NCBI RefSeq assembly: GCF_000350225.1
Contig: NW_005178559.1
Span: forward strand, 170,236-234,235
Reading direction: 5' to 3'
DNA: 64,000 bases
DNA from: Chondrus crispus
Taxonomy: Eukaryota > Rhodophyta > Florideophyceae > Gigartinales > Gigartinaceae
Below, piece by piece: positions 21,311-32,128 of this stretch. A program made the translations under genes and the position numbers. The number at the start of each line of letters is the position of its first letter. The first letter of the stretch is position 1. The notes below the pieces were generated by a model. The model had not been told where the DNA came from, ran no database searches, and saw nothing but the letters and a program-made list of their open reading frames with translations.

Positions 21311-22524
21311 ATGGCGGAAAACATCCATGCAAACAAAGCTTTGAGACTGCTCGCGGATGCTGGTGTTGAGCGTGAGGCCGTAATTGATGAGTATGATATA
21401 GACCCTATAAAAGAATACTCTGACGACGAATGTGCCGGCAACACTCCTGTGTTTGAAAAATTCTATGGCACAGGAGGTTCTTCGGCAATCACTCAAATGA
21501 CCAATTTTGACGTAAATGAGTTTGGAAAACTATGGTTATTGCTACAGGATCATGTCAGTAAATCCTGGAATGTAGGGCGAGGACGCAAATCGCAATTTAG
21601 TCGTAAATATGTGCTTTGGTTTGGGCTAACCGCACTCAACCACGCCGAGCAATGGGATTATCTAGGAAGCTATTTGGAATCCGTGGTCGTACATTCAAGC
21701 GCATTGTGATGAAATTCATAGGTGTCATTAATGAGGAACTATATGAAACTTTGGTGCTTAATCAGGGCGAGTCGTGGAGGATGAAGAGAATGATTCATAT
21801 GCAGAAAACATTCAGACGTTTAAATTTCGCCGCTATGAAACCAATGTCACTTTTCAGCAAGCGTGCAGGCCAAGCGGAACGATGGAAAAAGTGAAAATGT
21901 ATTTCAGCGGAAGCATGAGCTATATGGCTATAAAGTTGAAGTGTCAGTGTTACCGAACTGTCTGACGATTGGATGTTCCGATCATTATCCAGGGTACGTG
22001 ACTGACATCGACAGTATGAGAAAGATGGAGGAGTTTCATATTGATGCTTTGAGCAAGAAGGACGGAGAGTTGGACATTGCTGATGTGGGAATTTTATGCG
22101 AACATATGAAAACAGCTGGGCTGTTCTGGCTGATGAAGGGTACCAGGGATCAAGTGAATTTCTCAGATCTGTAATACCGGGGCGTAAACCAGTTAACGGA
22201 CATTTGACGATACACAATGAGGCGCAAAACAAGAAGATATCCTCAGATCGTATTCTTGTGTAGAATTTCTTCGGGAGATGGTGCACAAATAGAATATTTT
22301 AGCACGCAAGTACAGGTGGCGGAGAAAATTTATGATAAGAATTTCGGGATGTGTTCGGTGTGACAAATCTTCACATCAAATGGCATCCGTTGCGTGCTGC
22401 TGATTTGGACCGTCATAATCAGGTCAAAGATTGGCAGTATGTAATTGGGGAGGAAACTGTAATGAAACGAAAGCGTGCGCTAGAGAAATATCGTGCGAAG
22501 CACCGCCGTCGTCTTAATTTGTAG
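21311..22524 (+). pseudogene. HARBI1/IS5-like transposase, decayed copy B
   Basis: Starts with an ATG at 21311 and reads 132 codons, through TPVFEKFYGTGG and the NVGRGRKSQF segment, before a frameshift near 21660. Later pieces in other frames keep TNVTFQQACRPSG (the first catalytic position, TD in other copies, is TN here), ELYGYKVEVSVLPN, and CSDHYPGYVTDID for the second Asp. The ADKGYQG region is damaged, and the last part is TNLHIKWHPLR to a stop at 22522-22524. Several frame changes make it non-functional. Confidence 0.8.
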
Positions 22525-22593
22525 CTGTAAGCTCCGGACAGGGACAGCAATCGTCATGATTCTGTCTGCGACTAGAATATGAGTAACAGTACC

Positions 22594-22632
22594 AGCCCTC
22601 AAAGTCAAACGACCGCCCTCAAAGTAAAACGA
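22594..22632 (+). repeat. Direct repeat of CCCTCAAAGTMAAACGACC
   Basis: Two near-identical 19-bp units separated by one base, directly upstream of the decayed pogo-type gene. It may be the remnant of that element's subterminal repeats; the opposite end was not found. Confidence 0.5.
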
Positions 22633-23622
22633 CCATAAAATTATTAAAATTTTGGACAACGGTGCTTAGTTGCTTTCAAAGACGAGTTTCAAGTAGGTAA
22701 AACGCCATAACCTGGACAGGCCTCAAATGCGATCGCCAAGAAGATCCTGGATTCGAATTCCCCGCTCAAGTTTAAGGCAGGGCGCAAAGGCGCATGCGAA
22801 TCATTTAAGAGGGGGTAGTGCAGTACCAATGTAGCTCGCTCATTATCTTTATCCCCATCCTTACATCAACGGTCTCCCCAAGAGACATAAAACCCCTGCT
22901 TACCATGGCTCCCTCTCAGGCTTCCGCCCAACGATGACTTCAGGCTTTGCTTAATGCGTTCGAGGCCTTCGAGACTGGCTTGTCACTCACAGACGCGGCG
23001 GGCGCCTGGGCATGGCTCGTAGCACGTTCTACTACAAATAACACCATCGATCTACCGTTATAAAAAAATCAACCACTAGCCCCCATTCCTCCGCACCCAA
23101 TTGACAGATAATGAAGAAGCAACCATTGTATATCTCTGTCGTCAGCATTCGGACAAAGGTCACCCGCTCAGCATTTCTGACATAAAAGATGCCACAGAGA
23201 TCATCATCTCCATGATGTCTCATGAACGTCGTGCGTCACTTTGCTTCGTTAATTGACGACCATTACTGGTCGCCCAGGCGAAAAATGAGCGAAAGGCTTT
23301 AGGAAGCGAAATATGAAGAAGATTTTTATCGGCGGACCTTCACCGCAAGATGCGGAGCGGTGGTCAGCCACAAACGCAACAGCCTTGACGACATACATTG
23401 CCTCCGTCGAGCACATTATTAAGACAAACAATATCCCACCTTCACACATAGCAAATCTCGACGAAACAGGAGTCACCCCTAATCGCGATACGAAGGGAAA
23501 GCTCACAAGAAAAGTGGCAATGAAGAGAAGCATGCGGGCGATCGGTGGTAAGAATCAAATGAGATAGGCACATTTCAAGAATGTGGGCCATGTGACAATG
23601 ATGCCTGTTGTGTTTGCAGATA

Positions 23623-23721
23623 GCGGGTGCGGGCGACCTTTGTTTGTAGTTCAGGGGCGGACGTTACCCTATAGGGTAACGTCCGCCCCTGAACTTACAA
23701 ACAGAGGTCGTCCGCACCCGC
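23623..23721. repeat. 99-bp near-perfect palindrome in a transposase pseudogene
   Basis: Two arms of 48-49 bp meet at CCCTATAGGG with no spacer, and differ by a few substitutions and a one-base gap. The left arm reads as transposase protein in frame (DSGCGRPLFVV); the right arm is its inverse copy and breaks the gene. This is an inverted duplication of coding sequence and not an inserted element. Confidence 0.85.
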
Positions 23722-23741
23722 CTATTCAGTATACTGAATAG
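23722..23741. repeat. 20-bp perfect palindrome next to the larger one
   Basis: CTATTCAGTATACTGAATAG, directly abutting the 99-bp palindrome. Confidence 0.85.
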
Positions 23742-24939
23742 TTCACGTTTATGATGTGCGTGCGACTCAGTCTTTGGCAGATTGTTTGCCGAGCGGCAGC
23801 TACATGATTACTCGCGAAGATGTAGCAGGGGTTGACAAATTCAGTTTCGGCAAGCGACTTTGGTCTGGAATGTCGATCGAAAACGACACATGGTCATCAA
23901 GTCTTTTTACTGTATAGTGGGTATAGAAGTCACATGAGCTTAAAAGCCCTTGGGATACTGGAGAGGAACAATATAATTGCGTATGGGCTACCGTCACACA
24001 TAAGTGCAACTACACAGCCCTTGGACGTTTCAGTGTTTAATTCCTTTAAACATTTTATGCGAAAGATTTTACCGCTGCCACCAAGTCTGTCGATGCTACC
24101 AATTACGACCTCTTTGACCGTTGCATTTTCATGCGTGACGCGTATGAACGGGCGTTTACAAGGGAAAACATACTGTCTGCCTTTGCGAGGAAAAGAATTA
24201 ATCCAATTGGTGCCGGGGATTTGCTGTCCGTCCTCCGTCCTGTCTCAAAAAGCGCACCATCTACATGGTCAGTGTTGAGTCTTTGGCTTCATTGTTAGTA
24301 CAGAAGAGATGTAGTATTCGAAGGGGTATGCTTTTACAAGTTCCCGTGTTACGGCGCGGGTTTGGGAATACCAGTACTGGTTTAAATTTTACTAGTGAGG
24401 CGGCTATGAACATGGTGAGACAGAAGGAAGCTCTTGAGAGAGCGAAGAAGGCACGGGAAAGTCTAAAAAAGAGTAGCCAAGAGCAGTAGCGGATAACGGT
24501 GTATGAGGCAAAGCAACGTCAGCGCCTACACTTTGAACTGGATGCCTTACACTATCGTGTGCGCCTTTATGGAGAGGATTTCAAGCTACCGCGCTCGATG
24601 AAGAAGCGTCGCCTTTTCGCACGGCAGCGGGCGAAAAAATTAGAGTTGCGTCGCTGGACAGGAGCAGAGAATGAGGAATTCGGCTTCATGGGGGTTCTCT
24701 ACACTTGGTTGATGCGACCTTCTGCGCTTGTACAGTAGAGCAAATTGTGGTTCTGTATCAGATAAAATTGATTGGTTGTGAGATATCGTGTTTCATTGAG
24801 GGGACGACCCATGGGCTTTTCGACATCTCTTTTCACACGAATTCAAGCGATTGGGCGGCGGTTCCAGGCGAAGCCTGCATTGTAATTGGTGCTGGGATAG
24901 ACGGTGTAGTGCAGTGGACACACTCGCCAACGAGGGCGT

Positions 24940-25640
24940 AAATCTCGCTATGAGGGAAAGCGGTATGTCCAGTCACCACCAGGGTATCCGGGGCCCTCTG
25001 TCCGTGGTAGCTCAGAGGTAACGCGAGAATCGCGGGTAGAGTCGCGGTCAGCGCGTGAAGGGGTACTCAAGATCGAGTAACTAGAAAGAATGGGTGTGGC
25101 GGTCGCGTTGCGGACCGCTATCGACAGCGTCGAAGAAGAACAAAACAAGAACGGAGAAGAAAGAAGGAAGGAGAAGTGTAGCGTAGAACCGTAGAAAATA
25201 GGGCAAAAAGTAAAGGAAAACAGGAAAAAGGATTACGACGAAGGGGGCAGGTACCAGACTTAGCCAACTAGATAGGAACCGTAGAGGATCCCACCAGAGA
25301 TGGGGTCTGATCACCTGATGCCTCTTTACTGTAGCGCCTTCCGACACCCGACCTATATACGCCGAGCGCCGTCTTCGGCGTTGGTTACTAAATGGGTAAT
25401 TAATAATTAATTATCGCCATTAGAATTGCCACTTGGCATTAGACGCTAATTAGCGTAGAAACTGTTGGGCACCACGTATGTATACGTGTCGTACACGCGT
25501 CGTACACGTATCATATACGTGTCATACGACTGTCATACACGTGTGTCCACGTGTGGTACACGTGGGGTACTTTCCCAAGTGTGCGCGCACAGTACAAGTG
25601 TCAAAGGCGGGGAGCGCAGCCCCACGATGATGGTGGCTAG
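24940..25640. repeat. Putative LTR or LTR-like repeat rich in ACGTG
   Basis: There is no gene here. A run of degenerate 11-13-bp units with GTACACGTG/CGTGTCGTACACG lies at 25475-25570, a TATATACG box lies near 25355, and GC-rich sequence with stop-rich frames fills the rest. The same ACGTG-rich style marks the LTRs at 27404 and 53517. I could not find TG...CA ends or a target duplication, so the limits are only approximate. Confidence 0.3.
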
Positions 25641-26259
25641 GCGTACAGTACAGGGTCACTGCACTACAGATGGGAAGCGGTGTTTGGAACCAGCTCTCAA
25701 AGAGCGGCCGCCAGAAGCCGTTCGTAAAGTATTTAGTTATTTCAATTTATGAAATCGTTTCAATAGGCCTTTCACGTAAATATGGGGGATAAGCTGAAAG
25801 AGCGAATGATTATCAATAAATCGATCCACAACCGGATACGTTCCGGACAATAAACATTTACAGCAAGATATTGCAATTCACAGCTGTTCTACAGCAAGTG
25901 GAAACACTAGCACAGTTACGTGGTAACTTCAAGAGATCCACGTCGTTGCACAGCGCAAATTCACTCTATTACCTGACCGAGGCTTTGCCGTAATGCTAAA
26001 GTCTTTCGGCAATACATAAATCCCCTTTGCATGCTGCAAAACGATGACTCCCACATCCCCCAGCTTGCACTTTCCTTCTACCCCCCCACTCCTTCCACCT
26101 GCGCTTTCTTTAAACCTCCCCCTTCCCTCAGCCTCCCCCTTTCTTGCACCTGCCCTTTCCTTCCACTTCCCTCTTCCCTCCATCTCCCCCTTTCCTGCAC
26201 CTGCAACTTACCTCCCTTTGCCCCTTTCACAAGCCTCAAAGCTCATCTCCCACCTAATT
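25641..26259 (+). other. Non-coding lead-in to HARBI1-like copy C
   Basis: No gene is seen. The last 200 bp form a long pyrimidine-rich tract (C/T runs at 26045-26245) directly before the ATG of copy C. Confidence 0.4.
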
Positions 26260-27403
26260 ATGCAGATTTTCTCGTCTGCTGATGCCACCAACGCACTGCA
26301 AATTCTTGCCGATGATGCCGCTGAGCGGCAAAATGAGCTCGAACAGTTTCCCATTGAACCTGATCTCTCCGACGCCGATGCGGAGAACGACTCGGAATGC
26401 CCAATTTTCGATCGCTTCTACGAACGCGGGGGAGGGAGGGCAATTGTTAGTATGATAAATGTTGATCCGACTCAGTTTCAGATCATATGGACAAACTACA
26501 GGAAATTCATCACCACAAACTACAACTGTGGGCGAGGGCGTAAGTCGCCGCATTCAGGAAAAGACGTCTTGTTCATGACGTTGGCGACCATAAAGCATGG
26601 GGGGCAGTGGGATATGATGGCTAATTTATTTTCTTTAAAGGGCGCAACATTCGAGAGGCTGATTATGTGCTTTGTCAACATGCTTTCCCCCATGTGTATG
26701 AGAAACTAGTCGAAAACAACGCTGAGCTATACTCTATGACGGAAATGATCAAGGAGAAGTTCCTTTTCAAGAATGTTTCTTTCGCCCGATATGCTACAGA
26801 TGTGACCTTCCAAATGTGTAATCGACGTAGTGGAAACATGCAGGAAGGGAAAAAATATTTCTCCGGGCAGCACAACCTCTACGGCTACAAGATTGAGGTA
26901 CCAGTACTCCCAAATGGGCTAGCTCTCGGGTGCACAGAGCATTTCCCAGGGTCAGTTTCTGACCTATAGATATTCAAGGAAAACAAAGAATTTCATAAGG
27001 CGAATTTGAAAAAGAGGAGAAGTGAGAGGGAGTTGACGGATCTAGGATTGATGGCAGGCGATTATCCCACACAGTGGGCACAGTTGGCTGATAAGGGGTA
27101 CCAAGGCGGGGCAGAGATTGTTCGCCTCATCAGCCGCAAGAAAAAATTACCGAATGCTTGTCTTTCTGTAGAAGACGAGCGGTTCAATAGGAAAATTTCA
27201 TCTGATACGATAATAGTTGAAAACTACTTTGGTACGAAGTGTGAATTGTGAAATGTTGTGTCTAGCAAATGGAAGTGGGCGGAGAGAAGCTACCATACTG
27301 TTTTTCGATTCTGCGCTGCGTTAACTAACCTCCATATTAATTCGCATCCTCTGCGCCAAGAAGACCTTGAACGCTATCAACGTATCAAGAACCGCCAGAC
27401 ACA

Positions 27404-28072
27404 TGTAGTATAAACACCCCCAACGGAGAAGGGTGTATACTCAGTTCTTGCGGAGACCCCGATCGGCGGGAAGACGGGAAGCAACCCCAGCTAACGGAAC
27501 CGGGCGAGCCCGGGGTAGCAGTGGTAGAGCGGGTACGGTCGGGGACGCGCGCACGCGCGGGCCGATCTACGCCTCGACGCCCCGGCGCAGCGCTGGGTGA
27601 CGTACCAGCGCTGACGGGCGGAGGCGGATCTAGGCTCGCTCGCGTGCTTGCGCGTCCCCTGCCCGCTCGGTTTCTAACTAGATACGGGCTAGTGGGGACC
27701 CGTTCTAGAATAAGCGGGGCGAGGTTGACCAAAGGCGTAGGTTCTGGACAAGCTCGTGCTTGTCCTCTCCCCTCCGCCGTCGGTCCGCTCATATTTAATA
27801 TACAAACCTCTATAATAACACTACAGTACCGAGGTACTGTAGTGGTCTACTGTAGTGCAGGTCGGCCTGCACTGTACGGTGTCAGCATCGGTGCTGACAG
27901 TACACGTGGTACCCGTGTGTGCGCGCTTCGTACGCGCCGGGTACACGTATGCACGTGTGATGTGGGGCACACGTGGACACGCTCGGTGGTACTGTAGAGC
28001 GTCGGGCTCTACAGTAACTAAATCAATCGTGATCTAATCTAAAGAGAGTGCCCCAGGGGGGGTTATGCTACA
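27404..28072 (+). mobile_element. Solo LTR, 669 bp, inside HARBI1-like copy C
   Basis: It begins TGTAGTATAA and ends TTATGCTACA, near-perfect inverted LTR termini of the TG...CA type. ACACA stands on both sides (27399-27403 and 28073-28077), a perfect 5-bp target duplication. There is no internal retroelement sequence, so it is a solo LTR left by recombination. It is about 650 bp long like the LTR at 62788, with which it shares long blocks (for example 27540-27615 with 62935-63010). The second half carries a series of short hairpins. TATTTAATA at about 27793 may be its TATA box. Confidence 0.9.
27821..28014 (+). other. Hairpin series in the LTR at 27404
   Basis: Perfect stems seen: 27821-27842 (10 bp, GA loop), 27854-27873 (8 bp, TCGG loop), 27880-27899 (8 bp, TCGG loop) and 27992-28014 (9 bp, GTCGG loop). 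ACGTG-rich imperfect stems lie between them. The same order is found in the LTR at 62788. Confidence 0.75.
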
Positions 28073-28207
28073 ACACACATTAGTGTGCAGCATGTCGAGC
28101 GTCGGCAACAGTCCCAGGATCGCTATCGGCGTAAGCGCGCAAGGAGGATGTCATTGCAGATGCACAACACCAGAGTCCCGGATCGCGACCCGGATGCAGA
28201 CATTTGA

Positions 28208-28515
28208 GGCAATGTCTGCCCTGTTATGGATTTTTTCTGTAATGAATCATTTGAAGCGATAAAAATAAATGACTACCAATTGTGCTCGCTGATTGCTCCG
28301 TTTGCAGTTGCGCCCTGTACTTGTCAGTCTCTACTGATGTCAATCTAAGATGACTCAACAACCTCGTCTTTGCGTAGTTCGCGAGTCATTGCAAGAAAGA
28401 CCTAACGGGAGGGCTGGTACTGTTATAGGTACTGTAGTACTGTAATCATCAAGTCGACAATGGTTACACATGTTCTCATGACAAATGCAGAATAAATTCG
28501 AAATTTATTCTACTA
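28208..28515. other. Short spacer before the Tigger-like element
   Basis: Nothing is seen except TACTGTA repeats near 28430. Confidence 0.5.
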
Positions 28516-30629
28516 CAGTATAACCCCTCTATATGAATCTCCTCAAAAGGAATAACCCCTGTAAACGAATACATCCATGCTCCACCGATGCTGGTTCCGT
28601 GTTTTTGGCCTGTTCAGGGGGGTGCTAGTAATACGAATTCAAGAATACACTTCTAGGATAGGGCCCTAATTTTCACTTATAATTTCAGGTTCTGGCAACC
28701 TCCGTATAATAATAGTTTAATCTCCAAATGATCATTCAACCGGATCAGATAGATCCAAAAAAGATCCATTCTAGGCCGCGCATTTCGTAACGACATTTTA
28801 TTGAATGCCCTTGGTGTTATTCTGCTTGATACAGTGCAATACAGCTCTGTACTGCATTGCATCTAGTCTAGGCGGACGCTTTTTTGAGCTGTGGTGCATC
28901 CTGAAGTCGCAATTCTTGAACAACACCGATTTGACAGACAGCATCATGGCCAGAGTTCGTCTCACAATTTCCCAAAAGAAAAAGATACTTCACGAGATCG
29001 ACAAAAGAAAAGCAGACGGCAGAAACGTGGATCAGACAGCCATTGGACAGTGGGCAGCACACACTTTCAATCTTTCCCATCTTTTGCCGCAGCCGACCAT
29101 TTCCTAAATAATTGCCAAGAGAGCAGCTCTCTCAACCTCTGCAACTCCGAATCAAAAGCGGCGCGGGCCACTCTTCAATGATCGCCTAGACGAAGGGCTT
29201 GCTTTGTGGGTATCTGAGTGTGCAAGCAAGAGTGTTGCTCTTTCAGATCTTGCTATCAAGGAAAAAGCAAATCAGATATTAGGCGAGGTTAACAACGAGC
29301 TCGAAGACAGTGAAAAGATTGATATGAAGTTCAGCAACGGCTGGTTGTACAAATTCAAACAAAGACACGGACTTCGACGCATTAAAATGCACGGCGAAAG
29401 TGCCTCTGCCGAAACTGTTGTGGCGACGGAAGTACTGCCAGCTCTAAGGGAAAAAACCCGCACATATGCGCATGAAGATATATACAACGCTGACGAGTTC
29501 GGACTTCAGTATTGTCTTGCGCTTGATAGCACAATTGCCGCACAGCAGGTAAGCGGAACTAAAAAAGACAAAGCACGCATTATATGTCTTGCGTGCTGTA
29601 ATGCAACTGGTACGGACAAACTTCGGTTGCGAATCATTGGGGGGGCAGAAAAACCAAGGGCATTTAGAAGAAAGAGCGGAGTAGAATTGGGATTTGACTA
29701 CAGGTGGAATGCAAAGGCATGGATGACAAAGATACTTTTTAATGAATGGTTAGAGCGTTTTAACACTCATGTGCGACTTAGTGGGAAGACAGTAGTTCTT
29801 TTGTTGGACAATTGCTCTGCCCATGGAAAAGATCACGAAGTTGCCGCTTGAAACCTTTCGAACACGCGCGTTATATTTTTGCCTCCGAACACGACATCTT
29901 TGATCCAACCGTGTGATGCGGGTATTATTGCTGCCGTCAAATGTCGGTATCGCCGCTTGCAAATTGCAAGTGTTTTGGATTACATTGATATCGGTGAAGG
30001 AACATTTACAAGGTCGATGTTTTGCAAGCAATGAGATGGATTTAGAAATGCTGGAATGAACTTCCTGCCGAAGCAATTTATAATTTCTGGAGTCACACTA
30101 AACTGGTTGATGGAGATATAGGCAGTGTTGCAGTGGAGGGGGTTGAAAATGAGTTGACGTCATTGCGAGATGACATATCAGATGTGGTACGCACAGTTGA
30201 TCGTCGGATGCTTGTTGAAACACTTCTTAACAATCCCTCAGAGAACAGTGCAACGGCGGAGGTCACAGATGATGAAATCATTGGGTTTGTTCTTAATGGA
30301 ATGACAGATACAGGCGAGAATGAAGATATAGAAGGTCAAACCCCTCCAAGTTTGCCTTCCCGTCGGGAGCAGCTGCGCATCCTTGCTACTGCAAGGCTTA
30401 TTATGGAACAGTATGGAGGCTATGCTCACACTACAGGAGGTATTTCTCGTGTTCAGCGCGAGATAAGGCGTGATCAGCAGGATAGCGCCATTCAGACGAA
30501 AATAACGTCGTTTTGGGGCTAGGCTACACGTGTAAAATATTTGAAAAGTGTACCTCTTCGACGGATACACCCCTCACTATGAATATGACTAGATTCCACC
30601 GATCCCATTCCTATAGGGGGGTTATACTG
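28516..30629 (+). mobile_element. Tigger-like DNA transposon (2,114 bp), decayed
   Basis: The left end begins CAGTATAACCCCTCTATA and the right end is its inverse with two substitutions in about 22 bp. TA flanks both sides (28514-28515 and 30630-30631). CAGTATAACC-type ends are typical of pogo/Tigger elements. The body carries one broken transposase gene on the plus strand, 28946-30522. Limits are supported by both ends and the TA duplications. Confidence 0.88.
28946..30522 (+). pseudogene. Tigger-like transposase, interrupted
   Basis: Starts MARVRLTISQKKKILHEID, a CENP-B-like N-terminal helix-turn-helix. After an in-frame TAA (29105-29107) the same frame goes on with the second DNA-binding domain (NGWLYKFKQRHGLRR). 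The catalytic core has YNADEFGLQ (first Asp; the family usually has DETG), VVLLLDNCSAHG (second Asp), a TGA at 29849-29851, then FLPPNTTSLIQPCDAGII (third Asp). A frameshift near 30020 and a further TAG interrupt the C-terminal region, which ends in an open 129-codon frame (30133-30522). Normal domain order and motif spacing remain; it cannot make a full protein. Confidence 0.85.
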
Positions 30630-30991
30630 TATATGTAGCAAACTGCCGTTTTCGGTAACGGCTCAATCTTTGCCCAGTGTGTCATTCATTACGAACTAAG
30701 GTCGCATTTACCGAGTATATCTAATGACGCTTCTGCTACTGCTGTTGATGTACCCTTGAGCGTGAGCGATGATACAGAACACTACAGTACCCTTGGTACT
30801 ACGATAAATGAAATATCTACTGTGTTCGATATCGACAACCTGCGCTACTCGAGAGCCCACACGATTTGCAAGTCCTGTTCAAATTGCCTTCCACGACCGT
30901 CAGGTATGCTCCAAAAGAGGAATGAATGTGTGTCCCAAACTGCTCGTAAAAGCTGCAAGTTCGTCTCAAGCACTAGTGTCTACTGAAACGT

Positions 30992-31009
30992 TGTCCTCAT
31001 ATGAGGACA
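30992..31009. repeat. 18-bp palindrome TGTCCTCATATGAGGACA
   Basis: Perfect 9-bp inverted arms. It is preceded by AGCACTAGTGTCTA. The same two pieces, with the palindrome varied, occur at 52486-52565, so this is a small dispersed module. Confidence 0.75.
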
Positions 31010-31372
31010 GTTTTCGACATATTTTTTCTTGACTTGCACTTTCTCGACAAGAAAGAAAAAGATACCCCCGCCACCGTACAAGACTTCTGCCGTGGGATCA
31101 GGAAAACTTTGTGAGAATTGCGTGTTCCTCCTGGTCGTTTTGAGATATGTCTAGAAAAGAAGCTTTTTTACACCACCATAAAACCGCAAGTCAATCTCTA
31201 GCTCTACATGCATTCTAACGTTATGTAGGCAAATATGAAAGCAAATACGTTCTTGGCATTGCTTTTGATACGGGAAAGCTGACAATTTGGCAGATCCTTC
31301 ATAGATCTTCAGAGTTTTCTGAAAGTTTCTATCCCCTGGTACAGTTCACAGGTTCTCGGGTTCTCCCTTGCT

Positions 31373-31394
31373 CAGGGCCGTTCCTAACGAAGAG
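31373..31394 (+). repeat. CAGGGCCGTTCCTAACGA repeat, third copy
   Basis: Matches the copy starting at 256 over 18 bases and beyond with few changes. It lies directly upstream of the hairpin at 31401. Confidence 0.5.
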
Positions 31395-31400
31395 TTCACG

Positions 31401-31525
31401 GTGCCAGTACCCGAGCACCCGGACATTTGGCATGAATGGATTGGTTGAACGGGAGTAAAAGCATTTCCAATTATTTTTCAACCAATACATTCATGCCAAG
31501 TTTCAGGGTGCTCGGGTGCTGGCAC
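31401..31525. repeat. Long imperfect hairpin, 49-bp arms, 27-nt loop
   Basis: Arms 31401-31449 and 31477-31525 pair with five mismatches; the outer part is GTGCCAG/CTGGCAC. The size and imperfect pairing resemble a precursor of small RNA, or a fold-back element. No coding frame is seen in the arms. Confidence 0.8.
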
Positions 31526-32128
31526 GCCCTCATAAAAATGATAAAATCACTGTTCTCTGCCAAGATAATCGGTACATGCCAAGAAATGCAAAGCTGTGAT
31601 GCTGCCAGCTGTTTTCTAAAATTTGTTAAAACGTTAAAATTAATACGGCGGATTGGACTGAACTGTATTGGCACTGTACCAGGCAAGCTTGGAACTGCTC
31701 GATGGGTCTCAAGGTCAGAAGGCTTCCCAAGTATACCGATTGCTGACGGTACAACAGGCGTTCCAAAATTGGCTCGCTTTCGTGTATGGACTTCGTCTCT
31801 ACTGTGAAGCTAGTGTTCGCTGTGCTCAAATAGAAGACTCGGGAAAGTGCAGTTGCTCTCGGACAGCTCTGGTATTTTCAACCCTTTTTCCCAACCCTTT
31901 ATCCTTTTGAGAGCCTAGTGTACATATCGCAACTACCGAAACTGCACCCGGAACATATAGTGTCGAACATCTCATGTTGCAGACGGGACAACGGTCATAT
32001 AGCGAAACGGATCCATTTGAAGAGAGACAAGGATACAATGAAGTCCCAGTACCATCATACCCCACACCCCCCCGTATCTAAAAACTATTATTCGAAGAAT
32101 GTCAAACACTCCCCCATTCTGCAGCAGG

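Larger units (their letters stand above)
22905..24690 (+). pseudogene. Pogo-type (DDE_1) transposase, heavily decayed
   Basis: It begins with an ATG at 22905 and a helix-turn-helix remnant (LTDAA then, in another frame, GMARSTFYYK). It continues with NLDETGVTPN (first catalytic Asp, near 23460) and PVVFADSGCGRPLFVVQGR near 23620. Near 23990 is LPSHISATTQPLDVSVFNSFKHF, the third catalytic motif in QPLD, here shown as three overlapping pieces. Basic C-terminal helices run to about 24690. Many stops and frame changes interrupt it, and a palindrome at 23623-23721 duplicates part of its own coding sequence in inverse. It is unrelated in detail to the intact pogo element at 16976. Confidence 0.75.
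26260..28207 (+). pseudogene. HARBI1/IS5-like transposase, copy C, split by a solo LTR
   Basis: This is the best preserved of the four copies. It starts with an ATG at 26260 and has CPIFDRFYERGG and CGRGRKSPHSGKDVLFMTLATIKHG. One frameshift falls near 26680. The core has YATDVTFQ, GYKIEVPVLPNGLALGC, and FPGSVSDL (second Asp) followed by a stop at 26967-26969. ADKGYQGG and IIVENYFG (Glu) come next, then a TGA at 27249-27251. At 27404 an LTR interrupts the gene. Removing it with one 5-bp duplication restores the frame, which continues with THISVQHVERRQQSQ and a basic tail to a TGA at 28205-28207, matching copy A's tail. Only one frameshift, two stops and the insertion separate it from an open gene. 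Confidence 0.85.
30632..32128. other. Gene-free stretch between the Tigger-like element and the aminotransferase
   Basis: No gene is supported. It holds a small palindrome (30992-31009), a CAGGGCCGTTCC repeat copy (31373) and a large imperfect hairpin (31401-31525), described separately. Confidence 0.5.

Noticed and set aside
23621-23724. Fold-back MITE with TA ends
   Set aside because: The left arm is in-frame transposase sequence, so the structure is an inverted duplication and not an inserted element.
24995-25075. tRNA-like stretch GTGGTAGCTCAGAGG
   Set aside because: Resembles a tRNA A box, but there is no GGTTCRA B box or acceptor stem at the right distance.
25475-25570. CRISPR-like repeat array
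   Set aside because: Units are degenerate, 11-13 bp, without spacers; this is eukaryotic LTR-like DNA.
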